Positions 15,775-24,295 of a stretch of 64,000 bases of DNA are shown here, one piece after another (the first letter of the stretch is position 1; each line of letters begins with the position of its first letter). The DNA comes from Pseudomonas sp. B21_DOA. Lineage in GTDB: Bacteria > Pseudomonadota > Gammaproteobacteria > Pseudomonadales > Pseudomonadaceae. The DNA is taken from contig CP086683.1 of assembly GCA_030544685.1 (NCBI GenBank), positions 3,658,001 to 3,722,000 on the forward strand. The letters are read 5' to 3'. The notes beneath the pieces are model-generated. The model worked only from the letters and a program-made list of their open reading frames with translations. It was not told the origin of the DNA and did no database searches. Position numbers and translations under genes: made by a program.

Positions 15775-16581
15775 ATGCAGAGCCAACCCAATTCAAGCAA
15801 TACCCCCAAAAGTGTCGCGAGAAGTTTTTCGAATTCTGAAAACGTGTCGCGTACCACGATGTCCTCCCGCGAGATCGCTAACGTCACCGGCAAGCGGCAC
15901 GCCAACGTGAAACGTGACATCGCTGCGATGCTGAAAGAATTGAAATTAGATGTACTCAGTTTTGAGCACATCTATCTGGACGGTCAAAACCGGGAGCAGG
16001 TGGAATACATGCTCGACCGCGAACACACCGACTGCCTGCTCACCGGCTACAGCGCCCCGATGCGCATGAAGGTGATTCGCCGTTGGTGGGAGCTGGAGCA
16101 GCAGCAGGGCGCCCGCGAGCAGGTTCTGCTCAATGGCACCAAGGTCGTCGGCGAGATCGCCATCATGGAGTGCTTCACGCGCCTGCTGAAGCCCGCGCCA
16201 TCTTGCCAGATGGCCATGCTCACGAAGATCGCCCAGAACAACGGTCTTGACCCGAAGTTTCTCCCAGGCTACGCCGTCGACGCCGCGCCAGATGCTACCG
16301 GCGGATCCTCGATGCCCACCAAGTCAGCCACGGCCTTGCTGAAAGACAACGGCATCCGTGTGTCTCCCGCTGCGTTCAACCGCGCACTGGAAACCAAGGG
16401 CTTTCTGAAGAAACTCCAGCGCAAGAACTCCAAACAGGAAATGGTTCCGTTCTGGTCGGTGACCGAGAAGGGCATGACCTACGGCAAGAATTTGACCACC
16501 CCTCAATCCCCACGCGAGACGCAGCCTCACTGGTACGTCGATCGCTTCCTCGAACTGGCCAAACTGGTCGGGAAGGCCTGA
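15775..16581 (+). CDS. Rha-family phage regulatory protein
   Basis: A 268-residue protein. After a polar N-terminus, MSSREIANVTGKRHANVKRD (about residues 29-48) and the following helix match the pRha domain (DNA-binding regulator named from phage phi-80). The middle contains YLDGQNREQVEYMLDREHTD. The C-terminal half (KSATALLKDNGIRVSPAAFN to VTEKGMTYGKNL) is the winged-helix-like domain often fused in Rha/antirepressor proteins. Rha proteins control early phage growth. It precedes the replication gene by one base. Confidence 0.85.
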   Translation: MQSQPNSSNTPKSVARSFSNSENVSRTTMSSREIANVTGKRHANVKRDIAAMLKELKLDVLSFEHIYLDGQNREQVEYMLDREHTDCLLTGYSAPMRMKVIRRWWELEQQQGAREQVLLNGTKVVGEIAIMECFTRLLKPAPSCQMAMLTKIAQNNGLDPKFLPGYAVDAAPDATGGSSMPTKSATALLKDNGIRVSPAAFNRALETKGFLKKLQRKNSKQEMVPFWSVTEKGMTYGKNLTTPQSPRETQPHWYVDRFLELAKLVGKA

Positions 16582-16582
16582 T

Positions 16583-17547
16583 ATGCAATTCACCGTCACG
16601 ATCAATCAGGTGAAGGCGTTGGAGTGGGGGCTGAATTCTCAGCAGGCCCTGCTGTTCGCCTTCGTCTACGGCTGCCCGAGCTGGACCAAGCCAATCAAGA
16701 CTGACGACGGGATCTTCTTCGCGCTGAGCAAGGCCAAGATCATCGAGGAGCTGCCGCTGCTCACTGACAAGCCAGACACTGCTTACCGCATGCTGAAGGC
16801 CCTGGAAGAGGCCGGTCTGATTGAGCTTTCCAGCACTTCGAACATCACCCTGTTTCGTCTGACCGAGAAGGCGATCGAGTGGAATCAGAAACTGGATGGG
16901 TCGGAAAAATATCCGACCCCACCAAAGAACGAAGGTCGGAAAAAATCCGATCTACCTCGGAAAAAATCCGAGCAAGGTCGGAGAAAAATCCGAACAAGGG
17001 TCGGAAAAATCTCCGACAAATCAGGATACCAATCATCAGGGTACCAATCAGGATACCAGTCAGGACTTGCAAGGCAGCCCGGACAAGCCGGCCCGCAATC
17101 TGGTTCTGGTGGTTGATCGCACCGACGCGCCACGGGTCGAGATTCCCGCTGACATGCCGGGCCCAAAGACCAGTCCTGCAAAACCTTCAAGGTCTGGGCG
17201 AACTACGCCATGGCCTACCGCAAGCGCTACAGCACCTGGCCGGTATGGAACGCCAAGGTCGGTGGCCAGCTGGGCCAACTGGTCGACCGCCTCGGCGCCG
17301 ATGTCGCTCACCACGTCGCTGCCCACTTCCTGAAAACCAGCGATGCCGCCGTTCTGCGCAAATGCCACAGCCTCAACGAGCTGCTGGCCAACGCCGAGAG
17401 CTACCACACCCAGTGGGTTACGGGGCAGCGCATCAACGGAACAACCGCGCGCCAGATGGAGCGCACCGAAGCGAACGTCTGCGCTGCCGAGCAAGCCGCG
17501 CAAATGGTCTTGGCCAAGCGCCAAGCAGGGAGCGCAATGAGTACCTT
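16583..17547 (+). pseudogene. Winged-helix phage replication protein, four frameshifts
   Basis: The N-terminal ~105 residues (MQFTVTINQVKALEWGLNSQ to LFRLTEKAIEWN) form a winged-helix domain typical of phage replication initiators. A linker with five SEK repeats follows, then a C-terminal helical domain (CKTFKVWANYAMAYRKRYST onward) ending RNEYL. The frame is lost at CCCC 16917-16920, GGG 16998-17000, near 17168 and at GGG 17528-17530. Adding one base at each gives about 322 residues with every known block in frame. It probably acts like lambda O at the phage origin; this is inferred from domain and position. Confidence 0.75.
16896..17025 (+). repeat. Five imperfect copies of TCGGAAAAATCCGA inside the replication gene
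   Basis: The unit recurs at about 20-30-base spacing and each copy is nearly self-complementary (TCGGA..TCCGA). In the restored frame the copies encode SEKYP, SEKIR, SEKIR, SEKNP and SEKSP. As DNA they resemble origin iterons located inside the initiator gene, as in lambda O. Confidence 0.6.
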
Positions 17548-18334
17548 TGAAATGAACGACCAGCAGGTTGCCGGGCTCGCTGCAGCGATCTGCGCCACCG
17601 CTGAGGCCATGGGTCAGGAAATGAACCCAGGCACCGCGGCGATCATGGCCGAAGATCTCTGTGCCTACCCAGTACCGGTTGTGAAGGCCGCTCTGAAGGC
17701 CTGTCGCTTTGAGGTGAAGGGCAAGTTGGCAATGGCTGACATTCTTCAGCGGGTTCAGATTGCCGACGGCCGGCCGGGAAAGGACGAGGCCTGGGCGATC
17801 GCGATGACCACCAACGATGAATTCGAAACCGTGGTGCTGACGGACGAAATTCAGCTCGCGCTGGCAGCCGCGAAACCTGTCCTCGATGCCGGCGACAAGG
17901 TCGGTGCGCGCATGGCATTCAACAGTGCTTACGAGCGTCTGGTGGGGCAGGCCCGGGAGGACAGCAAGGAAGTGAACTGGCATGTGTCGGTCGGCTTCGA
18001 CGCCAACCGCCGCACACAGGCGATCGCCAAGGCCGTGCAGATGCAGCGAATCCCTCAGGAGCGCGCTCAGCAGTACCTGGCCGACTTGAGTGTCGTGCCG
18101 GTCACTGAAGACGGTCGGGCCGTCGTTGCGCTGCTCACCGGTGAGGTTGCAAGGCCGTCGCCAAAGCTACGCGAGAGGCTCGCCGCGGTGAAGGATTCGA
18201 TGCTTTCCATGCGCCAAGCATCAGCCGAGGAAAAAACAGAAATGCGAATTCAGGCAGCCAATGAGCTGGCGGATCGCCGGGCGCTGCTCATTCAGCAGGC
18301 CGAACAATTGGAAGCAAGGAGTGCGGCTCAATGA
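17537..18334 (+). CDS. Replication-module protein (265 aa), possible helicase loader
   Basis: The start MSTFEMNDQQ at 17537 has GGGAG upstream and overlaps the end of the replication gene in a different frame. Residues 20-85 include MNPGTAAIMAEDLCAYPVPV and a VKAALKACRFEVKGKLAMAD helix pair, similar in style to replisome-organiser and helicase-loader partners. The C-terminal ~70 residues are helical and charged. No Walker motif is visible. Its place after the initiator gene, as lambda P follows O, suggests helicase recruitment; uncertain. Confidence 0.65.
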   Translation: MSTFEMNDQQVAGLAAAICATAEAMGQEMNPGTAAIMAEDLCAYPVPVVKAALKACRFEVKGKLAMADILQRVQIADGRPGKDEAWAIAMTTNDEFETVVLTDEIQLALAAAKPVLDAGDKVGARMAFNSAYERLVGQAREDSKEVNWHVSVGFDANRRTQAIAKAVQMQRIPQERAQQYLADLSVVPVTEDGRAVVALLTGEVARPSPKLRERLAAVKDSMLSMRQASAEEKTEMRIQAANELADRRALLIQQAEQLEARSAAQ

Positions 18335-18762
18335 GTATCGATAAACAAAAACTCCAGAAGCTGCTGTGGGCAGAAGCCGCGTCGTACCGTGCCGACTGTG
18401 CAGACTGGAAGCGCAACACCGAGGCTCTGCAGGACTTCCTCGGGGAAAAGACCGTGGAGGAGGTGGCGCTGGAGCTGCTGGCCGAGAACAACCGGCTTGG
18501 GCAAATCGAGTACGCATTTTCGGAGTGGATCGAGAAAACCGATTGGGTGCAGTCCACCGTGCAAGCGTCCGAACTTGGCCGCCATCGCGCGGATGTGCTG
18601 CGCACACGGATCGACCAGTTCAAGGCCGAGAACGAGGCGCTGCGCAAAGCCATCGCCGACGTCGACGGCGCGCTGGAGCGTGAATACTGGAGCGAGTACG
18701 CCGGGCTTGAAGAAGCTCGCTCCATCCTTGACGCGGCCATTGGCAAGGCGGCTCAGGCATGA
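18331..18762 (+). CDS. Coiled-coil early protein
   Basis: A 143-residue, strongly helical protein (MSIDKQKLQKLLWAEAASYR; later ALELLAENNRLGQIEYAF and TRIDQFKAENEALRKAIADV). The start overlaps the upstream stop (ATGA) and its own stop overlaps the NinB start. Helical small proteins at this place in lambdoid phages are variable and mostly uncharacterised. Confidence 0.65.
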   Translation: MSIDKQKLQKLLWAEAASYRADCADWKRNTEALQDFLGEKTVEEVALELLAENNRLGQIEYAFSEWIEKTDWVQSTVQASELGRHRADVLRTRIDQFKAENEALRKAIADVDGALEREYWSEYAGLEEARSILDAAIGKAAQA

Positions 18763-19229
18763 CTGACAAGATCAGCGTTAACTGCCAGGCCAAGCTCTCC
18801 GAAGCCATCACACGGCTCAGCGCCATGTTCCGCGACAAGAAGTTCGTCGTGGTATCGCTGCGCCCGGGCAAGGACCGCACGCTAGACCAGAACCGGCTGT
18901 GGTTCGCAATGTACAAGCGCATCGCGGAAATGACCCAGATCGGTGATGAGGCTGAAGCCCGGCGCTACTGCAAGCTGCACATCGGCGTGCAGATCCTTCT
19001 GAACGAGGATGCCGGGTTTCAGGCTGAGTGGTACCGGGTGATGCGTCATCTGCCATACGAAACGAAGCTGGACATGATGGGCGAGTGCCATTTGTTCGGC
19101 CCGGATGGCTTCCCCGTGACCAGTCTGTTCAATCGTTCCCAGGGCATTGCCTACACCGATCGCATCGTCGCGCGCTTCGCACCGCAGGGCGTGTACTTCG
19201 ATGATTTGCTGAGCCAGGAGGCCGCATGA
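18759..19229 (+). CDS. ninB: NinB recombination protein
   Basis: A 156-residue NinB (lambda Orf) homologue: KKFVVVSLRPGKDRTLDQNR, LWFAMYKRIAEM, and RHLPYETKLDMMGECHLFG match the family. Orf binds single-stranded DNA and SSB and can replace RecFOR in loading recombinase. The length is typical. It overlaps both neighbours by ATGA and directly precedes ninG as in lambda. Confidence 0.92.
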   Translation: MTDKISVNCQAKLSEAITRLSAMFRDKKFVVVSLRPGKDRTLDQNRLWFAMYKRIAEMTQIGDEAEARRYCKLHIGVQILLNEDAGFQAEWYRVMRHLPYETKLDMMGECHLFGPDGFPVTSLFNRSQGIAYTDRIVARFAPQGVYFDDLLSQEAA

Positions 19230-19828
19230 CAATTGAACGGAAGCAGCCCAAACCGAAGAAATGCCGAGTCGCTACTTGCAGGGCCTCATTTGTCCCGTCG
19301 CGGATGGGGCAGGCGGTTTGCAGTCCGGCCTGCGCGGCGATTGATGCACCGCGCCACATGGAAAAAGCCCGCAAGGCTATCGCCCAGCGCGATCGCCGCG
19401 AGATCCAGGTACGCAAGGAGAAGCTGAAGAGCAGGGCGGATCACCTGCGCGAAGCCCAGGCCGCCGTGAACGAGTACGTCCGCCTGCGTGACGCGCAGCT
19501 GCCGTGCATCAGCTGCGACTCGATGCCGAACGACAACGACCTGATGACCGGCAGTCGCTGGGACGCTGGCCACTATCGATCTGTCGGCGCCTGTCCTGAG
19601 CTGCGTTTCGAGCCGCTGAACATCCACCGCCAGTGCGTGAAGTGCAACCGCAACCTGTCCGGTAACGCGGTCGAGTACCGCATCCGGTTGGTGCAGCGCA
19701 TCGGCGCCGAAACAGTGGCTTGGCTCGAAGGGGCTCATGAGCCCCGCAAGTACACCGTCGAAGAAATCAAAACCATCAAGGCCGAATACCGGGCCAAGAC
19801 CCGAGAACTGAAGAGGGCTGCAGCATGA
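19226..19828 (+). CDS. ninG: NinG (Rap) protein
   Basis: A 200-residue NinG homologue, the Rap Holliday-junction/branched-DNA endonuclease. It has the N-terminal zinc-like cluster (KKCRVATCRASFVPSRMGQA, CSPACAA), the basic helical segment, CISCD, the GSRWDAGHYRSVGACPELRF block and HRQCVKCNRNLSGN. It would resolve recombination intermediates in phage DNA. Start and stop overlap the neighbours. Confidence 0.92.
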   Translation: MTIERKQPKPKKCRVATCRASFVPSRMGQAVCSPACAAIDAPRHMEKARKAIAQRDRREIQVRKEKLKSRADHLREAQAAVNEYVRLRDAQLPCISCDSMPNDNDLMTGSRWDAGHYRSVGACPELRFEPLNIHRQCVKCNRNLSGNAVEYRIRLVQRIGAETVAWLEGAHEPRKYTVEEIKTIKAEYRAKTRELKRAAA

Positions 19829-20369
19829 CCTATCGCAACGTAATTTCCGCCGTGGTCCGCGCGCTGGCTGCGGAGACAATCAGCTCCGCCGGGGCTGCGA
19901 CTTCGAGCCCAGGGTGCAATGCGCCAAGCAGAAAGGGGAGATCGTCGGCAAGGAAGCCGCGCGGCTCCAAGACTGCTGGGTGTTCGGCCGTCTGCACAAG
20001 TCGCTCACGCCGGCGCACTGGCGTGCATTGGTAGCGAAATACTCGACGCACGAAGAGCGCAAGCACAGCGCGATACTCGAGCTGCTGAGTTCTGTGAAGT
20101 CGCCGGCACCGCAACGGTTTCGTGAGTGTGCCGTGCTGACCTGGGCAATACCGCAGGTTGGTGGCACTGACGGTAAGCGCTCGTCTGCAGTCTTGCCTTC
20201 AGCCTGGTACGACATCACCAACTGGGATAACGACGGCAAGCCGGAGTCGACCCGGTACCGGTGGAGATCTTCGATCCGAAAGGCGCTGGACGACCAAGTG
20301 AATGAGGCACTCACAGCGGCGCAGGAACTGCTCGATGCGGAGGGCTTGATCGAAAGTTGCGCTGCGTAG
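19825..20369 (+). pseudogene. Q-position phage protein, one frameshift
   Basis: The start MTYRNVISAVVRALAAETI at 19825 loses frame near 19881; one extra C gives QLRRGCDFEPRVQCAKQKGE and a 181-residue protein. It has a GCDF..QCAKQ cysteine pair and a helical LQDCWVFGRLHKSLTPAHWR block, and ends in a helix (EALTAAQELLDAEGLIE). It is the last early gene, followed by a terminator and the lysis and late genes, which is where lambdoid phages encode the late antiterminator Q. The function is proposed from position; the sequence family was not recognised. Confidence 0.6.
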
Positions 20370-20451
20370 CAAAAAACCATTGCAATGAGTGAGAAAGTGA
20401 GAGAGCATTTACCCATCCTGTCGATCTTGCGCGTAACGGATTGACACAGCA

Positions 20452-20478
20452 AACCCGGCCACTGTGCCGGGTTTTTTG
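20452..20478 (+). terminator. Rho-independent terminator after the early region
   Basis: AACCCGGC-cactgt-GCCGGGTT-TTTT. A late antiterminator would have to read through this site and the ones at 20.95 and 22.1 kb. Confidence 0.85.
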
Positions 20479-20531
20479 CTCTTGAAATTCATCGCGCTAA
20501 CCATATATACGGTGCCATCACCTAACTATGG

Positions 20532-20927
20532 ATGGTCAAGATGCGACACCTCAGAAGCCGCCTCATCAGTATTCTTCAAGATCCTCACACTACCTTTTTG
20601 CCGGACGAAGAAGCTGCGTTTTTAGCTCGTGTACAGCTTTCGAACGGAAGCAAATACGATGACTTCCATGAGCGCATGGCCGAGCAAGGGTTTTCTCAGA
20701 CCATCAAAAGTATAAGCGGGGAAACGAAGCAGCTTCCCGATGCAACGTATTTCATATCTGGCCTACCAGATAAAACCCGTGCTGAAGTTGTATTCGATCG
20801 AGCCAAGAAAGCGGTTGAAAAGCACAAGAAGCTATCGGACCAGATGAATATCCAAGAACACATCATTGTGGTTAAGGCTTCGGACGCCTGGTTTGATCTT
20901 GAAGATTATGAAGAAAAACCAGATTGA
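20532..20927 (+). CDS. Small protein of unknown function between terminators
   Basis: A 131-residue soluble protein: MVKMRHLRSRLISILQDPHT, a middle HERMAEQGFSQTIKSISGET and an acidic end (FDLEDYEEKPD). An internal ATG three codons on is an alternative start. Less GC-rich than its neighbours and boxed by terminators at both ends, so it is probably a cargo gene with its own promoter. Confidence 0.65.
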   Translation: MVKMRHLRSRLISILQDPHTTFLPDEEAAFLARVQLSNGSKYDDFHERMAEQGFSQTIKSISGETKQLPDATYFISGLPDKTRAEVVFDRAKKAVEKHKKLSDQMNIQEHIIVVKASDAWFDLEDYEEKPD

Positions 20928-20945
20928 GACAGTCAAGTCGAAGAT

Positions 20946-20969
20946 ACCCGGCCAAGTGCCGGGTTTTTA
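20946..20969 (+). terminator. Rho-independent terminator
   Basis: ACCCGGCcaagtGCCGGGT followed by TTTT; it ends the 131-aa cargo gene. Confidence 0.85.
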
Positions 20970-21066
20970 TTGCCTTGAATTTACCTGTAGCCAGGGCAGC
21001 CTTCGGGAAGGCCTGGGCGTCGATAGCCGGATAGTGCTACGTACGGAGTCAACACGTGCAGCCCGC

Positions 21067-21558
21067 TCACCCTGACCTCAAACTTGCTTTCAGGGTGCCG
21101 CAAGACAGATCGGCGCTGGGATTGTTTTTGGCCGACAGCTCGGAAAGACGAGCGCGCCTATTCATGGCCTTAAAATCCTTCTTTTCGAAAGTTTGATCGC
21201 CCGCCTGATCATTACTTATCGTCAATACGCCATTCGAAATGGAATACGTTGTTGAAGCGTCACCTTCGGAGTATCTGGTTCGCCACCTTCCCCATTCTCC
21301 GGTGTCATCCATGAACGCTGACCATATAACGCGATCCTCGGACACTTCGCAGCGATATCGGAAGGCGTCCCCATCCGGTCGACGGTAGGAAATTTCCGGG
21401 GTTGATCCTGCGCTTTTTGTTTTCATCGTTTTCGTAGGTCGGCCCATCTCCACCGAGATTGCGGCCTTGCAGATGTCGGCGCTTGAGAAGTCAGCGGCCT
21501 GTGCCGCGACTGATAGTCCGAGTGATGCAAGTAGTGCCAGCGATATTGTTATTTTCAT
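21067..21558 (-). CDS. Secreted protein, probable lysogenic cargo
   Basis: A 163-residue protein with a signal peptide (MKITISLALLASLGLSVAAQ, cleavage likely at AQA-ADF) and two later Cys residues (FRYRCEVSED, ADLSCGTL) that may pair in the periplasm. It runs opposite to the late direction and is flanked by a terminator, so it is probably expressed independently. No family was recognised. Confidence 0.7.
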   Translation of the reverse strand: MKITISLALLASLGLSVAAQAADFSSADICKAAISVEMGRPTKTMKTKSAGSTPEISYRRPDGDAFRYRCEVSEDRVIWSAFMDDTGEWGRWRTRYSEGDASTTYSISNGVLTISNDQAGDQTFEKKDFKAMNRRARLSELSAKNNPSADLSCGTLKASLRSG

Positions 21559-21680
21559 GCCCTTGTCCTTGGGTTGGTGACGAGAAAGTCTAGTCGGTCT
21601 GATTCGCGTCGATGCGTGCGCAGATGACTTTCTGTAGGCGCAATGCCATCATCAATTTTTTTGAGCAGAAGGGAATCGCT

Positions 21681-22064
21681 ATGGTTGGCCTGATCCATGG
21701 TTTTGCAGCATCAGATTGGATTCGAGCGCGCGACACTGCACGTGCAATCCTCATCAAGCAAGCGAGGCGACCCAACCCATTTATCGCTTACTCGGACTTG
21801 GTTGCTCAGCTTCCGATCGCTCTTGAGGCGCATGATCCTCGGCTTAGCGCTCTACTGGATGAGATATCGACGTCTGAGTACGACCAAGGCAGAGGCTTTT
21901 TGACCGCGCTGGTGGTTCACAAAAATGGCTCTGTGATTCCAGGGCCTGGTTTTTTTGAAATGGCGCGGAAGAATGGTAGGGAATTTGATGACAGCGACCG
22001 CTTTTTCATTGATGCCTACACTGAAGTGACTAACTACTGGAAAGCCAATCGTCAAGAGAATTAG
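21681..22064 (+). CDS. Conserved hypothetical protein (127 aa)
   Basis: The start MVGLIHGFAASDWIRARDTA at 21681 has GGGA upstream; the frame is open further upstream but without a good site. The HGF..DW.RAR..AR.IL pattern occurs in hypothetical proteins spread among proteobacteria, as I recall. It ends DSDRFFIDAYTEVTNYWKAN. A role is not known. It precedes the lysis genes and is followed by a terminator. Confidence 0.65.
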   Translation: MVGLIHGFAASDWIRARDTARAILIKQARRPNPFIAYSDLVAQLPIALEAHDPRLSALLDEISTSEYDQGRGFLTALVVHKNGSVIPGPGFFEMARKNGREFDDSDRFFIDAYTEVTNYWKANRQEN

Positions 22065-22093
22065 TGCGTTATTGATTTGACTTTTAGTTCATG

Positions 22094-22120
22094 AGCCTCG
22101 GCATTTGCCGGGGCTTTTTC
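22094..22120 (+). terminator. Rho-independent terminator before the lysis genes
   Basis: AGCCTCGGCA-tt-TGCCGGGGCT-TTTT, immediately upstream of the holin leader. Confidence 0.8.
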
Positions 22121-22207
22121 GTTTTCGGCTCCCCACACCCATTGCCCCGAGCTGGGAGTGCAGCGGACGCCGGATTTATCAATCTCCCCGAGTGGGAGGC
22201 AACCCGG

Positions 22208-22531
22208 ATGCCAAACATGCCTGACAAGCCAGACACATGGGCCAAGATCTGGCTGGCGTTGAGCAATCCGCTCTGGCAGGGCGTGATCATGTCCATCACC
22301 GTATCGTTGCTTCGAGTCATGTACGACGCGAAGGAAACCAGTAAGCGCCGGATTGTGTTCGAGGCGCTGATCTGTGGATCGCTGAGCTTGGTCGCGTCCA
22401 GCATTATCGAGTGGATGGCCTGGCCTTCCAGCCTGTCGGTCGCTGCCGGTGGCACGATCGGCTTCCTCGGCGTGACAGCCATTCGCGAGCTGGTGACCCG
22501 CTTCCTCGGTCGCAAGGCGGATGCCGCATGA
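22208..22531 (+). CDS. Holin, lambda-holin family
   Basis: A 107-residue membrane protein with three hydrophobic segments: about residues 14-36 (IWLALSNPLWQGVIMSITVS), 50-68 (EALICGSLSLVASSIIEW) and 72-90. It matches the phage holin lambda-type pattern with DAKETSKRRIVFEALICG. It would form holes in the inner membrane at the time of lysis. The start at 22208 has GGGAGG upstream; an earlier in-frame codon is less likely. Overlaps the Rz start by ATGA. Confidence 0.85.
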   Translation: MPNMPDKPDTWAKIWLALSNPLWQGVIMSITVSLLRVMYDAKETSKRRIVFEALICGSLSLVASSIIEWMAWPSSLSVAAGGTIGFLGVTAIRELVTRFLGRKADAA

Positions 22532-22914
22532 AGGCCTTCGCTGCTGCAATCATCATCGCCCTGGTCGGCCTGCTCCTCATTGGGATTCAGCAGTCGCGCG
22601 TCGTCGCCCTTCGCGGGGAGGTGGCATTCGAAGCCAGCGAGAAGAAGAAGGCGGTCGATGCCAACCTCGAAAGCCAAGCCACGATCACCACCCTGCGCGC
22701 CGAAGCCCAGCGCAACGCCGATTACCAGAAAGACTTGAACAAGCGGTTACAGGCCAGCCAGGCCAAAGCCAGAAAGGCGGAGAAGAACTTTGAAGAACTC
22801 AAGCGCAACAGCAAGCCTGTTCGTGATTGGGCTGCTCAGCCTCTGCCTGACGGCCTGCGCGGGAAAGCCGGCGGTGGTAACAAAGACAGCGGCGGTAAGA
22901 GTCGAGTCCCCTGA
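22528..22914 (+). CDS. Rz: Rz-type i-spanin
   Basis: A 128-residue protein with an N-terminal membrane anchor (FAAAIIIALVGLLLIGIQQS), then a long periplasmic coiled coil (EVAFEASEKKKAVDANLESQ to KAEKNFEELKRNSKPVRDWA). The LPDGLRG end is typical of Rz. It bridges to the outer-membrane partner Rz1, encoded in the +1-type overlapping frame, and completes lysis by membrane fusion. No endolysin gene lies between holin and Rz. Confidence 0.88.
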   Translation: MKAFAAAIIIALVGLLLIGIQQSRVVALRGEVAFEASEKKKAVDANLESQATITTLRAEAQRNADYQKDLNKRLQASQAKARKAEKNFEELKRNSKPVRDWAAQPLPDGLRGKAGGGNKDSGGKSRVP

Positions 22915-23056
22915 GCTGGTACCCTGTGAGCGGGTAGCGGATGAAGACCTCGCCGACAACGGCCAGCTGTGGGAGCTGAAGAACCAAGCCATCAACCTGC
23001 TCGACACCTGTGCAGATCAGGTGGACGCGCAGATCAAGCGCAGTCAGAGCAAGTAG
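22790..23056 (+). CDS. Rz1: Rz1-type o-spanin lipoprotein
   Basis: The gene overlaps the 3' half of Rz in another frame, as Rz1 genes do. It encodes a lipoprotein signal (LFVIGLLSLCLTACAG, lipobox LTAC near residue 22). The rest is longer than lambda Rz1 and includes SPELVPCERVADEDLADNGQ. The start is probably a TTG at 22790; no ATG is available before the signal. It anchors the spanin complex in the outer membrane. Confidence 0.85.
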   Translation: MKNSSATASLFVIGLLSLCLTACAGKPAVVTKTAAVRVESPELVPCERVADEDLADNGQLWELKNQAINLLDTCADQVDAQIKRSQSK

Positions 23057-23104
23057 GTCGCGACACGTTTCGCGAGAGTGCAAATTGTGTCGCGACACTA
23101 GCAC

Positions 23105-23596
23105 TTACTGACTGTTTGCCCAATTGATTGCGGCTGTGGTAGCGAATCCATAGCCTTTGCTTAGTACTTCGCTGGCCAAGTCTTTGAGTTTCGATGTCGC
23201 ACCGTCTTTCACAGCTGCTGCTAGCGTTCCTCCAAGTGTTTCTCCGCCGAGGCTCGAGGGTGTTGCCTTCAGAATTTCGAGCGCTTTGGCAGTGAGTGTG
23301 CATCTCTCAAATGTGTAGGCATACGCAGAGTCTTGCCGAGAAACGATGTAGCCCGCCTCTATGAGCCATTCGATTGTGTTAGTAAAAAAATCAAAGACTT
23401 CTCCTCCGGCATAGATGCTCGCCGGATCCATCGCCATGTTTGGACTTAAGATTTCGTCGAACTCCATCACGTTTAGGTCAAGAGTGATTGGGAAGCTGTT
23501 GTAAAGCCGGGAGAAGACGACCCCTGTTAGCTGATCGAATCGTTCGATATTGGATTCCGACACCTTTCTGTCCTCTGAGGTCGACAATGAAAGCAC
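23105..23596 (-). CDS. Hypothetical cargo protein (163 aa)
   Basis: Runs against the late genes. It reads IERFDQLTGVVFSRLYNSFP and SIYAGGEVFDFFTNTIEWLI, followed by a winged-helix-like FERCTLTAKALEILKATP and an Ala/Gly-rich C-terminal helix. The start may be the upstream codon at 23596 or the GTG at 23563 (VSESNIERFD). It is bounded by Rz1 and the metallopeptidase gene, a frequent place for added genes. Function unknown. Confidence 0.6.
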   Translation of the reverse strand: MLSLSTSEDRKVSESNIERFDQLTGVVFSRLYNSFPITLDLNVMEFDEILSPNMAMDPASIYAGGEVFDFFTNTIEWLIEAGYIVSRQDSAYAYTFERCTLTAKALEILKATPSSLGGETLGGTLAAAVKDGATSKLKDLASEVLSKGYGFATTAAINWANSQ

Positions 23597-23640
23597 TTCA
23601 TAACCGGCATTCAGTCTTCATTACAAGTGCAAGGTGAGCT

Positions 23641-24264
23641 ATGAGCAGGCCAATGCCGCCGGAGTCGCTGCTCGAACTGTCTGAGCTTTCCAGCTTCGGT
23701 ATTCGCCTGATCCCTGCGCCAGAAGTGTGGGAGTGGCTCCAATCCGAAATCCTTGCCGACACCGGCAGCATCCACAACGAAGACCATGCCCATCTGATCG
23801 ATGCCGACGTGAGAGTCATGTGGGCGTCTGCCGCCTTCACGAAAAAGGGTCGCACGGTAGTAGGTCAGGCCGAGCAGGTAGCATTCCGCGCGGGTGGTTG
23901 GCAGAAAGCCCGGATGGAGCAGCAGATGCTGGATTGGTTCGGCGACGTGCCGGCCTACATCATTACCCTGGCTGCTGACTACTGTGCCCAGTGCTCCGAT
24001 GCTGACTTCTGCGCACTGGTAGAACATGAGCTGTACCACATCGCTCAGGCGACCGATCAGTACGGCGCACCCAAGTTCACCCAGGAAGGATTGCCCAAGC
24101 TTGAGATGCGCGGACACGACGTTGAAGAGTTCGTCGGTGTGGTGCGTCGGTACGGGGCGAGTCCTCAAGTGCAAGAGCTGGTGGACGCTGCAAACACTCC
24201 TGCTGAGGTGGGGAAATTGAACATATCGAGGGCCTGCGGAACCTGTCTGCTCAAGTCGGCCTGA
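23641..24264 (+). CDS. Phage-type putative metallopeptidase
   Basis: A 207-residue protein containing the zinc-protease motif HELYH within CALVEHELYHIAQATDQYG (about residues 125-143), and GHDVEEFVGVVRRYG further on as the probable third ligand region. It fits the putative phage metallopeptidase family found next to terminase genes. Target unknown; maturation or head assembly roles are guesses. It is the first gene of the rightward packaging module. Confidence 0.8.
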   Translation: MSRPMPPESLLELSELSSFGIRLIPAPEVWEWLQSEILADTGSIHNEDHAHLIDADVRVMWASAAFTKKGRTVVGQAEQVAFRAGGWQKARMEQQMLDWFGDVPAYIITLAADYCAQCSDADFCALVEHELYHIAQATDQYGAPKFTQEGLPKLEMRGHDVEEFVGVVRRYGASPQVQELVDAANTPAEVGKLNISRACGTCLLKSA

Positions 24265-24295
24265 TTCTGGACAGGCTCTGGACGGATGAAAATCT

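Noticed and set aside
17060..17983. 307-aa minus-strand frame in the replication region
   Set aside because: Antisense to clear replication genes with strong coding sense on the plus strand; composition is that of a shadow frame.
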